Shown here: piece after piece, positions 1-10,563 of the stretch
How positions within the stretch are numbered: position 1 is the first letter of the stretch
Layout of the letters: each line of letters begins with the position of its first letter
Source: Scalesia atractyloides
Lineage: Eukaryota > Streptophyta > Magnoliopsida > Asterales > Asteraceae
Direction: 5' to 3'
Assembly (NCBI GenBank): GCA_947069175.1
Contig: CAMTDV010000018.1
Location: 38,328,869 to 38,392,868, forward strand
Length of the DNA: 64,000 nt
Position numbers and translations under genes: made by a program
The notes under the pieces: model-generated
Database searches by the model: none
What the model saw: only the letters and a program-made list of their open reading frames with translations
What the model was told of the DNA's origin: nothing

Positions 1-16
1 CTACACCACTTATTCT

Positions 17-1105
17 CTAATATTTGTGAGTTTTTTTATTGATTGGATGACCGTACCGGTGAGCTTTTCTTTTTGTTTTGAAAATTTTTAGAATTTTGCT
101 TTTCATGTTGTTTTTGTTCTCTATTCTGCTTAGAAGGTTTTTGCGATGAGCATTCACCATTTTAGCAGATTGTAGAACAGTTTCTTGAAAATTTTCTTTT
201 AGTTTCATAAATATTTCTTTTTTATCATTTTTCATCATCGGTATTATGATCACAATCCTCAATATGACATCATCATAATTTGTGACATTGTCACTTATTG
301 GAATTTCCTTTTTATTATTATTGATCGGTTTTGGACATATATAATCTAACTTTAATGAGGATGTCACAAAACCTTTCAATAATTTTTCTAAATTAACAGC
401 TTTATTTTTAGCAGTCTCAACTTCTTTTTCAAGTTGAGCTATTTTCTCAATATAAGAATTTATTGCTATTTGATTTTCTATATTTAATTTTTCAAAAACA
501 ATTTTTTCATTTTTAAACATTTTATTTCATTTTGAAAATCTACTAACATTTTTAATTTTTCATTTTCTAAAATTTTAATTTTTGTTTTCAAAATTCTTTT
601 CATTTTCTTTTAATTTTTTATTTTCTAATGTCAAACTCTCAATCTCATTCAAGAGTTTGGCATTATCTGCCTGATAATTGTCTAAATCATAGACCGGACA
701 TAATGGTTTAGAACTTGAAGACTCTTTTGTGGATATACTTGAAACTAGAGCTTCACAGTTCTTAACCACTACACTCTCTTGAAACTTATTCTCAAGAGAT
801 GTCCATAATTCTTTCGCATTCTTGTATTATGGTAAAAGTATCAGGATGTCTTCCTTAACCGATTACTGGATAAGATCAATCATTTTCTTTTTCAGCAAAA
901 TAATCATCTTTCTGTTTAGTAGAATATTTGCACTTCTACAGAATTTTCTGATCTCATCTCTAGGAACGACATAACCTATCTCAATCGCGACCCAACTGCA
1001 GAAATTCATAGCTTGGACCCAGCTCCCAAATTTTCCTTTCCAAACTTCATACTCGTTCATAGTCATCAACTTTGGCGGCTTCACAGACCCCATTTCGTTT
1101 TCCAA
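17..1105 (-). pseudogene. Copia Gag fragments of element A
   Basis: Three minus-strand open stretches (1105-863, 769-575, 520-17) are successive pieces of one decayed Gag. The first contains NEMGSVKPPKLMTMNEYEVW and SWVAIEIGYVVP, matching the Gag N-terminus of copies C (from 7780) and D (from 39568), the UBN2/copia-type gag region. The second and third are Lys/Glu-rich and probably coiled-coil; the third carries an 'ENQIAINSYIEKIAQLEKE' stretch that corresponds to the 'ENQKAINMYINTIAETKQE' stretch at 41650 in D. Sequence homologous to the UBN2 core between the first two pieces is missing. No zinc knuckle is seen in the part present. Not functional. Confidence 0.75.
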
Positions 1106-1348
1106 ACTAATATATCGTTCAAAACACTTGAAAAATGATTAGCAAACAGACAATTTTTAGAAAAAAAAATGACTTTTTAATCGACAATATTAACGTATCG
1201 GTTTGCTAAAAACGTTTAAAATTTTTCGGAAAACTGTTTTTACCAGATTAGAGCTTTAAACTCGTCTCGTCAGTACGAATTTAACGATATATAAAAACGT
1301 TTAAAAATTTCAGAAAACTGTTTTTTCTATTTTTTTAGAAAACCTTGG

Positions 1349-1735
1349 ACAAGGTCGGGCGAACTTGTCACAGCTTGTGAAATCAGCTACTTAACAAGTT
1401 CGGTTGAACTTTTTGAGATTTTATGAAAAATTCACCTTGAATACAAGTTCGAGCGAACTTGTGAAAGATTTCAAGAAAAAAACAACAAGTTCGGGCGGAC
1501 TTGTAAGAATTTCAAGAGACTTTACAAGTTCGGGCGAACTTGTAATATTTTTCAACAATATTTAATCAAGTTCGGGCGAACTTGACGAAATTTGTTTGAA
1601 AAATAGGCAAGTTCGAGCGAACTTACCCAAAAATCTTGAAAAATCAATCAAGTTCGGGCGAACTTGATGAAAAATGTGAATTTTTCAGTCAAGTTCAAGC
1701 GAACTTGATATCAAGTTCGAGCAAACATGTGTTTT
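1349..1735 (-). repeat. Palindrome array in leader of element A
   Basis: About ten copies of an 18-bp palindrome, consensus CAAGTTCGNNCGAACTTG, separated by roughly 20-30 bp of AT-rich sequence. Several copies are perfect (near 1525, 1564, 1648); others have one or two changes (AAGTTCAAGCGAACTT at 1689). The array lies between primer site and gag, the same place as in copies C and D. Confidence 0.9.
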
Positions 1736-1940
1736 CAAACATTTTTTTTCAAATTTTCGGCATGAATTCGTTTGTTTTAAGCTCTGATCTTTTCAAGGGT
1801 TTATCTATTATGGATTTTACGTATTATACTTGAAAATTAGTCCATTTTGTCCGTGAATTGTCCAAGAAAAGTTAAAAATAGAAGAAATGAGTAGAAGATG
1901 AGATGTTCTATGTCCAATGTCATTAAATTAGGCCAATCCT

Positions 1941-1952
1941 GCTCTGATACCA
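1941..1952 (-). other. tRNA-iMet primer-binding site, element A
   Basis: The minus strand reads TGGTATCAGAGC, two bases inside the LTR end. This is the usual plant LTR-retrotransposon primer site, complementary to the 3' end of initiator methionine tRNA. Confidence 0.9.
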
Positions 1953-1954
1953 CT

Positions 1955-2348
1955 TGTAGGTCCGTTGTACGGATCGTTCGGGCACTAATCTGACAAACCT
2001 AAGGTAAACGTGCGGAATCCGTTTGCTTAGGCGACTTTGGATACACTCATTTGTTTCTATTTAATCACCATTTCATTAATATTCAACATTACAGATCCTG
2101 GAAATACTTGGACAGAGCTTCGCCGTCTCTGTGCCAAAATCACTGAAGTTACAAATGAAATGTCAAGACTCCTATTTATAGGAAATACAAGTTCGCTTGG
2201 GGAGAGCAAGTTCGGGCGAACTTGACTATAACATATACATTTCAAGCGAACTTGACTATAAACATATATAAACTTCGACATTTCGCTCCTAAATACTGAC
2301 TCGATATTATACGATGACGTAGGCAACAGACATATGCATTAACAAACA
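1955..2348 (-). repeat. 5' LTR of copia element A
   Basis: On the minus strand it begins TGTTTGTTAATG and ends GGACCTACA, giving TG...CA ends (394 bp). It carries a TATA-like TATAAATAG (minus strand of 2172-2180), a palindrome copy (near 2205-2225) and the block GCGAAGCTCTGTC that recurs in the LTRs of B, C and D. The start matches the B LTR at 5603. Confidence 0.85.
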
Positions 2349-2373
2349 ATGACAATGAAGTAGTGGTTAAAAT

Positions 2374-3507
2374 GTGGTAAAGAATGTGTTGGGAAATGAT
2401 TCTGATGACGGAAACTTTAAAAGCGCCAATTCAAGTTCAAATAGTTCGGAATCACAGTCCGAAAATGACGATACATTTTCAGAAAGTGATCTAAGTGATG
2501 ATCCTAACGTTGTCATGTACAAGGTTAAGGATTCTGATAGATTATATTTCGATGATAGTTTTCCGATTCAGAACATGAAAGAGGATCAACTTGATAAGTT
2601 TTTCAAACTTGTAGAAGTTTCATCAGATGATCATGAGAAAAATGAGAAAAGATTTTATTCGAAACCTAAAAGGAATGCTAACAATTATAGAAAGTTTGGT
2701 GGTGATTTTTCTGAGAACAGGAGAGCAGGATTAGGTTTGGAAGTTGAAGAAGAAGAAGAATCAAAGAAGAAGCAGAAACCAGCGTTCCAGGAATACAAGG
2801 GTAAGAACATAAAGTTTGTGTACGGAACAAGCACATTTCAAGAAGAAAGCATGATCGGTAAGCAATCAAATGATGAATTTAAAAAGGAGAAAGAACTTCG
2901 GGACAAGGCAAAGCCCAAATCCAAAAGTGGAATAAAAAACACTAGTGGACATACTCATGATAATCAGACTTGCTTTATATGCAAGGTTGTTGGTCACATT
3001 GCTCGCAAGTGTCTGAATCTAAAGCCTGTGTTTCCACGAAGGAAAAATATTTCAAAAGATGAAAAGCAAAAACAACCAGAGATTGTAAAATTTGTCACAG
3101 AATCAAATAGAAACTATGAATCTAAAGACGAATTGAAACCTAAAACGAGTTCAAGGTTTGAAAACTCAATTTTTGAAAAAGGTGAAACTTCAAAAGTAAA
3201 AGAAAATAAAGATTCTAGATTCTATATCAAGAAAGCTACAAGCAAGCCACAATCCTGGGTTGCAAAGAAAAAGCTTTCATCATCTGAAAAACCAAAGTCT
3301 GTTGCTGACAAAATAAAAAATGTTAAATCAACTAAATCAATAATCAAACAAACAAAGAAAGAAAAGGACGAAAAAGTTTCAAAATTGTCATTGGAAGAAA
3401 TGCTTGATGATGACTTTGATTATGATGACGGTTTGGAAAGTGATTACGAAGATTGTTATGCTTTTCAACCCAAGACCAAAAAGGCTTGGGTTTCATTTTT
3501 CAAGTAG
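2374..3507 (+). pseudogene. Gag C-terminal half of copia element B (open, 5' end displaced)
   Basis: An uninterrupted 377-codon stretch. It begins within Gag, just right of element A. In order: an acidic Ser/Asp-rich segment (residues 1-50), a conserved block with VKDSDRLYFDDSFPI, a Lys/Glu-rich linker, a zinc knuckle CFICKVVGHIARKC (C-x2-C-x4-H-x4-C, about residues 200-213), a basic Lys/Ser-rich tail and an acidic end that finishes KKAWVSFFK before TAG. The same order is seen in C (to 10560) and D (to 43218). Gag packages element RNA in cytoplasmic particles. Unlike C and D this half has no internal stop, but without its start it is not a complete gene here. Confidence 0.85.
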
Positions 3508-5592
3508 TTATTTTCATGCGCAGGAGTCCCAGATCCAAATCAAAGTTTATACAGGATAACGGAGCTCCATGAGTTTTAACTTATCTAGAATGTCATAATC
3601 TGTCATTTCTGAAATTACAAGTGGTTGAAAAGAAATGCTTGAATATTTGAGAAAATCCACACCGGTTAAACAGAACACTGATTATTATTTTGAAAAACCA
3701 TTTAAAATTAACATTTGTTCATTAACGTCCATACAAGTGGTTCTTACAAGTTGATGTTAACAAAGTTTTATGGTTTGTTCTGTTGACAGGTGATGATGCA
3801 GAAGATGAAAACAAAGGATCGGACGACGAGTTTTCGGGATCCACATTGGTTTGTTACATTTTTAGAAGAATTTATTTAAATCTAAAATCCAAAAATATGT
3901 TTTTGATTTTAAGGGGAGTAAGAAATTTTTTATAGAAAAAATAAAAAAAATATGAAAAAGTTGAAAATTCAAAAACATTGAAAAATTCAAATAGTACAAA
4001 AACAATGAAAAAGACAAAAAGAATTTCGGTGTCACAAAAAGGAAATGATAGTACATCAGTGGACTATCACAGTATGCTAAAGAATTGTAAAGTTTAAAAG
4101 TCATAAACGAGTCTTACTGTGGATGCGTTGATAGACTTAACACGTTCAGTAGATTGTTTCCGAGATATAAACTAAATTTTACAACTGCTTAATCTTGTAG
4201 ATTAACACATCTTGGATATATGGACTTAGTACTCCGAAATTTCGATTGAAGGGTTGCCTGATTCTGAGATACGAGGTCTTTATAGATAGTTGATATCTGG
4301 GGTATTATATAAGTTCTTTTGATTTTGCGAAAGCAATAGCCTAGAACTTCTATAATGCCTTTGCTATAAACCCTTAAACTGCATGCAAAATTGAAAATTA
4401 TCGAAAGATCTAATCATTTGCAGTGCTAAAAAGTTTCCTTAAATGGAACACACCTTAAAGAGGAGCCTTCATCTGTTTGTCTGTACGCTAGTACTAACCT
4501 GAGCTCTCAAGGCCTCGCATAACCCAGATACAGATATCAATTACGCTATACTCACCTGTAAGATGTAATCTAGGGAATCTGGATTCGGGAGTATATTCAA
4601 GAGGTGGAAACAATAAATAAGTCAAGTTTGATAAATCATACCTTAACATATCTTGGAACAATTGAAAAACGTGATGAAGTGTAAGTGGACAAACATATCG
4701 ACAATCTAGGTAAACGAGTTTAAAACTTAAAAGTCTTCAAAAAGGTCAACGGTACTGGTGATATGTCTCAATAACCTGATATGATCCTTAGACACGAATT
4801 CACAAAAATGTGTCTGTAAATATTTGTACATAGTTTACTTTACTTGTTAAAAAATTCTGTAAACACTTTACTTGTTTTTCAAGATAAATCCAAAAAGATT
4901 TTCAGTGTGTTTTAGCATAAACTTTCTAAAATACAAAAAGATTTTATTTCTACATTAGTTTCAAACGAGCCAATGTTGGACAACGGATCTTCGAAGTCTT
5001 GTAAGAAAATCTGACGAGTGTTTAGAAGTTCATTAATTTGAATCTTTAAAAAACAGATTGTTCATAACTGTTTTTCAAACTGAGGTCATTAATTTGGACT
5101 TAGTTGATAGAATTGGTTAATCAAGGTCATTAATTTGGACTTGATCAACTAAGTGGATTTTCACAAAATGATAAAAATGTGAAAGTAAAAAGGTCTTAAA
5201 ATGTAAAAAGTTTTCAAGGTCAATAAGTTGAACTTGAAACAACTAAAGATTTAAAAATAATGAAATGAAGTTTAAAATTTGAAATGTTGATGGAACAAAA
5301 TTTCAAAGTTTGAATCTGAAATGTTTATTTGAATGTCAAAAGATTATTTAGACAGGAATTAAAGATTGAGGGGGAGTTGATAAAACGAAGATTGAAGATA
5401 CCTGGAAAGCTTAAAGCTGGGGGAGCAAAGCTTAAAGCAAGGGGGAGCATGTTGATTAAAAGTTTTATCAAGACAAAGCTCAAGAAAAAGGAAATGGAAG
5501 AAGATATAAAGATCAAGAAGTTAAAGTTTATTCAAGAACTAAAGATCGGAAGACTCGGAAGATTTTAAAAGTCAATGACTACGGCAACATCC
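3508..5592 (+). other. Pol remnant and 3' untranslated region of element B
   Basis: No gene. Around 3510-3640 the gag/pol junction (CATGCGCAGGAGTCCC) is joined to degenerate RNase H-end sequence, so pol is deleted. From 3840 to 5050 the sequence matches the post-pol noncoding region of C (22580-23720) and D (46735-47880), including a GATTTTAAGGGGAG polypurine block (3905-3918). From 5370 to 5450 three closely spaced purine blocks occur (GAGGGGGAG, CTGGGGGAG, AAGGGGGAG). The palindrome array and ORF3 found here in C and D are missing. Confidence 0.75.
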
Positions 5593-5600
5593 AAGGGGAG
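5593..5600 (+). other. Terminal polypurine tract of element B
   Basis: AAGGGGAG two bases before the LTR start at 5603; the same position holds CCAAGGGGGA at 28561-28570 in element C. This is the expected primer for plus-strand DNA synthesis. Confidence 0.8.
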
Positions 5601-5602
5601 TC

Positions 5603-6027
5603 TGTTTGTGCGTATGTCTGTTGCCTACGTCATTGTGTATCGAGTCTGAGTGAATAGGGCTTAATCTGTTAGAAACGAGGCGTATTTAAGTAGTTTGTAT
5701 GCCAAGTTCGCTCGAGATGGTTGAGAGAAGTCAAGTTCGGCCGAACATGACTAAGTCAAGTTCGCCCGAACTTCCACCCTAACCAGCGAACTTGCAATAC
5801 TATAAATAGGTGCCTTGGTTATTTCATTTGTAACTTGGAGAGTTTTTGGCATAGAGACGGCGAAGCTCTGTCGGATCCGGTTCTCGAATGTATTGAACTT
5901 CAGATCAATGAAAACGACATTTAAATGATTAATTCTTTTTATTTGGTTAACTTGTCATTAGTTTCCGCCTAATCGGACAATAGATAACAAATTTAGGTTC
6001 CCGTGCTAATCATGGACGGTCCTCACA
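5603..6027 (+). repeat. 3' LTR of copia element B
   Basis: Starts TGTTTGTGCGTATG, ends GACGGTCCTCACA (TG...CA, 425 bp). Contains palindromes at 5705-5790, a TATA box TATAAATA (5801-5808) and GCGAAGCTCTGTC about 50 bp further on. Similar at the start to the LTR of A. Confidence 0.85.
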
Positions 6028-6617
6028 TGATCATTAACTTAGCTAGCCCAACTTATCATATATAGCGCTATAGGAGTAGCACATCGCCCGTCGGGGTTAT
6101 GTTAAGATATTCATTCTCATTTTAGTCTTGTCGCTTTTGTTGCAAGGGAAGCTCGATCTCGTTAAAACTTTTGTGGAAATTCGGGGTTTGATCTAGCATT
6201 ACATGATTAGAATGAACTTTACTTACAATTACCATTTGGATTCGAGTTACATTTTATACTTATGCTATGTATCACCAAACTTGTGTACTCGCCTTTGCTT
6301 TTGCATTGAACTTGTATTTTTAACATGTTACAGGTTGATGAAGATTTTGCCATGAAATTGGAGTAGTGGTGATGCTCTAGATACACATTTAGACGTTAGG
6401 CTAAAATATTGTATTATTTTGTTGTTATCCTTATGTTGTAATTGTCTTAAACTTCCAAATTGTTGTAATTGACTTAATGATGTAATTTGACAATGTTATC
6501 ATTGAATGAATGAAATATGGGTTTTGTTTAAATATTGTCGCTAATAGAGTTATGAAGTCTCTTGTAATCTCGTTTACGTCTCACTCCGATGTTTCCGCCA
6601 TCGGTTGGGGTGTGACA
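6028..6617 (+). repeat. Gypsy-type LTR fragment (family L), 3' end
   Basis: No gene. The segment ends in CCGCCATCGGTTGGGGTGTGACA; the same ending sits directly before a primer-binding site at 33376, so it is the 3' end of an LTR in plus orientation. The start is not visible, probably because element B inserted into this LTR. The next bases (AATAC, 6618) could be its target duplication. Confidence 0.65.
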
Positions 6618-6749
6618 AATACATTCAAGCCTTGTTGACTGTCGGACAAACCTTTATAAATAATGGTTTGTCAAATGTGTTGCACAGTTTTTGTCATTCC
6701 TAGAGGAAACTTCCAAACAAATCTAGGAAGCGGGAATGGGGTTGTCAAT
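6618..6749. repeat. LTR-derived repeat J, left piece
   Basis: Matches 38146-38285 (ACATTCAAGCCTTGTTGACTGTCGG ... GAAGCGGGAATG). It is the host sequence into which element C inserted; the match continues on the far side of C at 28975. The last five bases, TCAAT (6745-6749), are one copy of the target duplication of C. Confidence 0.75.
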
Positions 6750-7124
6750 TGTTGGTGCAGAATGTCTATGTCTTAGTCTTATATCAAGTCTGTATAGATT
6801 AGATGTGAATAGGCTAGCAAAACAAAATATTTATGTAGTTTGGTAGCAAGTTCGCTTGAGATGACTTGTTGATGTCAAGTTCGCCCGAACTCACCTCCTC
6901 ACTAGCGAACTTGCTAACCTATAAATACCTAGCTTGAACTTGTCATTTGTAACTTTGGTGCTCTGAGTAGCGAAGCGCTGTCAAACTAGATATTTGAAGT
7001 TTATCAATAAAATTGAGGTTTAACTGATTAATTCTTGTTATTGGTAATCATGTCATAATATTTCCGCTATTATGGACATTAGATATCAAATATAGGTTCC
7101 TATGCTATCAGGATCGGTCCTACA
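6750..7124 (+). repeat. 5' LTR of copia element C
   Basis: Starts TGTTGGTGCAG and ends GGATCGGTCCTACA (375 bp). TATA box TATAAATA at 6920-6927; conserved GCGAAGC block near 6970. It is 26 bp shorter than the 3' LTR because it lacks one palindrome unit. Confidence 0.92.
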
Positions 7125-7126
7125 AG

Positions 7127-7139
7127 TGGTACCAAAGCT
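7127..7139 (+). other. Primer-binding site of element C (decayed)
   Basis: TGGTACCAAAGCT, two bases after the LTR; differs at several positions from the TGGTATCAGAGCC seen at 38948 in D. Complementary to initiator-Met tRNA with mismatches. Confidence 0.75.
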
Positions 7140-7383
7140 AGAATAGCCTGATTTGATTGATATCAAGACAAGAACATCTCTAATTCTACTCCATTCTTCT
7201 TATTTTCTTAACTTCTACACTAAAATGAAGAATTTACGGGCAAATTTTGTCCAAATTAGAATATGTCATGTTAAATACATCATAGATAAACCCCTGAGAG
7301 TTTGGAGATCAAAATCAAATGATCTGATACAAAATTGTTGCAAAAACCATGTTTGAAAAAGTCATTTTGATCGAACTTCTATG

Positions 7384-7725
7384 CCAAGTTCGGCCAAACT
7401 TGACTTAGAAACTCACTTTCTGAGTGATGTTCTATCAAGTTCGCTCGAACTTGAGGGTTTTTGTGAGAACTATTGTTAAGTTTGCTCGAACTTAATAAGT
7501 TTTCCTTGATTTTTTATCATGTTCGCTCGAACTTGATAAAAATAAGGAAATTTAAGCTAAGTTCGCCTGAACTTGCAAGTTTATCCTTGAAATCAGTTAG
7601 TAAGTTCGCTCGAAGTTAATCTCAGGTCATCTTCAAAATAGAAGACATAAGTTCGACCGAACTTGTGTTAAAACTGAAAATTTTTCATTCATCCACTACA
7701 AGTTCGACCGAACTTGTAGTAAGTC
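7384..7725 (+). repeat. Palindrome array in leader of element C
   Basis: At least eight copies of CAAGTTCGNNCGAACTTG or close variants (near 7395, 7434, 7478, 7518, 7557, 7600, 7648, 7698), spaced irregularly by about 20-40 bp. It ends about 55 bp before the gag start. Confidence 0.9.
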
Positions 7726-7779
7726 TAATCATTTTCAAAGTTTGAGCGTGTTTTCAGTGTATTTATGTCGATATTTGCG

Positions 7780-10563
7780 ATGGATGATCTTCAGAGAGAG
7801 TTTATGTTAGGAGTGGGTACGTCCAATGCTAATGTGATACAACAAGTCAATCTTGACAATGAAATGGGCACGTCCGTTAAACCTCTGAAGTTAATGAGTA
7901 TGGACGAGTACGAGGGATGGAAGGAGAGGTTCAATTATTGGGTTCAAGCCATGCATTTCCAAAGCTGGGTGGCTATTGAGAGAGGTTATGTCATTCCGTT
8001 AGATGAAAATCAACAAGTTCTAGAGAAGTACAAGTACTCCACAATACAAAAAGATGAGTACATTGGTGAGAAAAGATGATTAGCCTCATCACACAATCTG
8101 TTAAAGAGGATATTCTGGTCTTATTGCCCGAATACACAAGTGCGAGAGAACTATGGTTATCACTACAAAAGAAATACCAAGGAAGCGCGGAGATGATCAA
8201 GAGTAAAAAAGCTCTTATCTTGAAGGAATTCGATATTTTTACCATGTTGAAGGGCAAGACAATGAAACAGATGATTGAACGGTTTTGTCATCTGAAGGTC
8301 CAAATGAGGAGACACGGTCTTGAGAAGACAGAGCTGGAGGACATCGACAAGCTTGCTGATGCGTTACCTGACGGAGAATGGACTACCTATCTTATGGTAT
8401 TGAAAGAAGTCACAACTGGAATTTTTTCAAGCTGACTACATTCATCGACAAACTTAGGTTGATATTAAAGAAAAACCATCCAACAATACCGAGAAGGCAA
8501 TGGTTGCTACCAACGAAGATGATGGTTTCGATTGGAATTCTTATATTGGAAATAAGACAAGAGTTGCATTGATGGCCGAGATTTTCGAAGATACATCTGC
8601 TGAAGACGCAGCTCTGGAGAATATTCTACTGGAACAGTATCTGCAACAACAGGAAGAAGAGGAGACTTATCTTCACATGAAGACACAAGGCATTTTATCT
8701 CCTAACTCAACTTCTAGTTTTGTAGGTAACTTTGACGGAAGTTCTCAGGAGCAAATAGTCGAGGAGAAATCGATTGATGAAGAAGTTATTGATGTTGCTC
8801 AGGAAGTGAATGCCGAAAACCTCAAGGACATAGCCAATAAAGCTATGATGGCGAATATAAATAAGGTAGGTCCAGAGGTAAAGATAGTCGAAAAGGAAGT
8901 TGTCAAAGTGCAAATTGTGAGGTTGAGAAACCTTGCAAAAAATGTACCGAGCCATGTGCAAAATGTGCCAAAAAATCACAAATCATCGCTGAACTCAATG
9001 TACATAATGAACATTTCAAATACGATTATCGTACAATGAAGGAAGCATATGACAAAATGAAAGATGATTATGGCAGGCTCGATAGAAACAATGTCAACAC
9101 GACACTGTGAGGATTTTAAAAGGGACAGTAATGGATAAACAAAAAACAATAAATATCTACATTAACACCATTGCTGGAGCCAAACAACAACTCCAGGACA
9201 TGAAAATTGAAACAGAACGTGTTCAACAACTTTTAAGAAGATATACGACTAACGCTTATGTCATCGATCATATTCTTCCCACGATCTCGTCAGAAGAAAA
9301 CGATTAAAGGTCTAAAAAGAAAAATGGTAGAGAATATTGTCGCAAAACTGTTGATGGGATGGATAAGGCACTCAACATTGAGTTATTATCTAAAAAGAAA
9401 AATGAGTTGCCAGAGAACATTGATGTAACCTATACTACATTAGATGATGATAATAATGCGGTGGTAAAAAATGTGGTTGAAAATATTCTGAATGATTCTA
9501 ATGATGGCAGCTTTAAGAGCGCCACCTCGAGTTTGAACAGTTCTGACACAAAATCTGAAGATGACGATACATCATCTGAAGATGGTCTATGTGATGATCC
9601 TAACATTGTCATGTACAAGGTTAAGGAATCTGATAGATTATACTTTGATGACAGTTTTCCGGTTCGGAATGTCAAAGAAGATCAATTGGATAAACTGTTC
9701 AAACTAGTTGAAGTCTCATCAGAGGACCTGGAGAAAAATGAAAAGAAATTTTATTCTAAACCTAAAAGAAATTAAAATAACTACCAGAGAAATGGTGGGG
9801 ATCATCCGGAAAACCGGAGAGCTGGGCTGGGTTTAGTTGTGGATGAAGAACCTGTAAAGAAAATGTCACCATTTCACGAGTACAAAGATAAAAACATGAA
9901 ATTTGTTTATGGAACAAGCACGGTTCACGAGGAAAGTTTGACTGGGAAGCTATCAAATGACGAGTTTAAGAAACAGAAAGAACTTCGAGATAAGGCGAAA
10001 GCCATAAGTGGTGTAAAATCCACTAGTGGACACTCACATGATAATCGGACTTGCTTCAAGTGCAATGAAGTTGGTCATATTGCACGCAAGTGTCCGAAAT
10101 CTAAGCCGGCCTATCTTCGAAGGAAAGAAAGTTCAGATGTTGTAAAATCAAAGCAACCAAAGTTTGTAAAACCTGTAATGATTTTTAAAAGAAATGAATC
10201 AAAACCTGAAGTTAAACCGAAAACTGAAAAGAAATTTGAAAACTCAACTTTCAAAAAAGGTGAAACTTCCAGGTAAACGAAAACAAGTTTTACATCAAAA
10301 AGGCAAACATAAAATCACAAGCCTAGATTGCTAAGAAAAAGTCAACAACATCTGAGGTTATCAAGTCTGAGCTTGTTAAGACTGATAACCGGAAAGAATC
10401 AGAATCTGAGATCAAAACCGAAACTGTCAAATCAACAAAAGGTAAGAAGAAAGTGAACTTTGAAAATGTAAATGACAGTGGAGGCTCATATGGAGATTAT
10501 GAGGATGATTACCAAGATTTTTATCCCAAGACCAAGAAGGCTTGGGTCGCGCTGTTTAACTAG
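7780..10563 (+). pseudogene. Gag of copia element C (frameshifted)
   Basis: ATGGATGAT at 7780 is chosen because D starts with the same residues at 39568. The N-terminus is UBN2/copia-type Gag: MSMDEYEGWKERFNYWVQAM, SWVAIERGYVIP, then (8080-8420) VKEDILVLLPEYTSARELW and IERFCHLKVQMRRHG. About 800 bp present in D (40210-41020), including an upstream zinc knuckle, is missing near 8450-8510. Next come acidic and coiled-coil segments (8500-9300), VKESDRLYFDDSFPV (9620-9665), a zinc knuckle CFKCNEVGHIARKC (10051-10092) and a basic/acidic tail ending KKAWVALFN-TAG (10561-10563). Frame changes near 8077, 8440, 9040 and 9310, and stops at 9773 and 10274, make it non-functional. Confidence 0.85.

Larger units (their letters stand above)
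1..2348 (-). mobile_element. Copia element A, 5' part, minus strand (runs off left edge)
   Basis: Reading leftward on the minus strand the order is LTR (2348-1955), initiator-Met primer site (1952-1941), palindrome-rich leader and gag fragments down to base 17. Pol and the 3' LTR lie outside the window. On the right the element abuts sequence that aligns with the interior of gag in the related copy D (near 42003), so A inserted into the gag of element B. The right-hand target copy would be ATGAC (2349-2353); the left one is not visible. The post-PBS leader and gag resemble copies C and D but are diverged, suggesting a different subfamily. Confidence 0.85.
2349..6027 (+). mobile_element. Copia element B, deletion derivative, 3' part
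   Basis: The visible part begins inside gag because A interrupts it; the 5' LTR must lie left of the window. Gag ends at 3507, then sequence jumps to the last part of the RNase H region (GAGAAAATCCACACC at 3650) and the pol terminus (GGATCGGACGACGAGTTTTC at 3816-3835). Protease, integrase, RT and the third ORF are absent. A 425-bp LTR follows the polypurine tract. Compared with C and D this is a large-deletion derivative of the same family. Confidence 0.85.

Noticed and set aside
1349..1735. Palindromes as heat-shock elements
   Set aside because: A standard element has GAA and TTC two bases apart; here TTC and GAA are four bases apart, so the match is only superficial.
6970..6985. GCGAAGCTCTG block shared by copia LTRs and repeat J (minus strand near 32930) as a cross-family regulatory element
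   Set aside because: Conserved among A-D LTRs as expected for one family; the single match in J is short and could be chance.
7384..7725. Palindrome array read as a CRISPR array
   Set aside because: Spacers are irregular, the motif is a perfect palindrome repeated in several separate places, and the context is plant retrotransposons with no cas genes.
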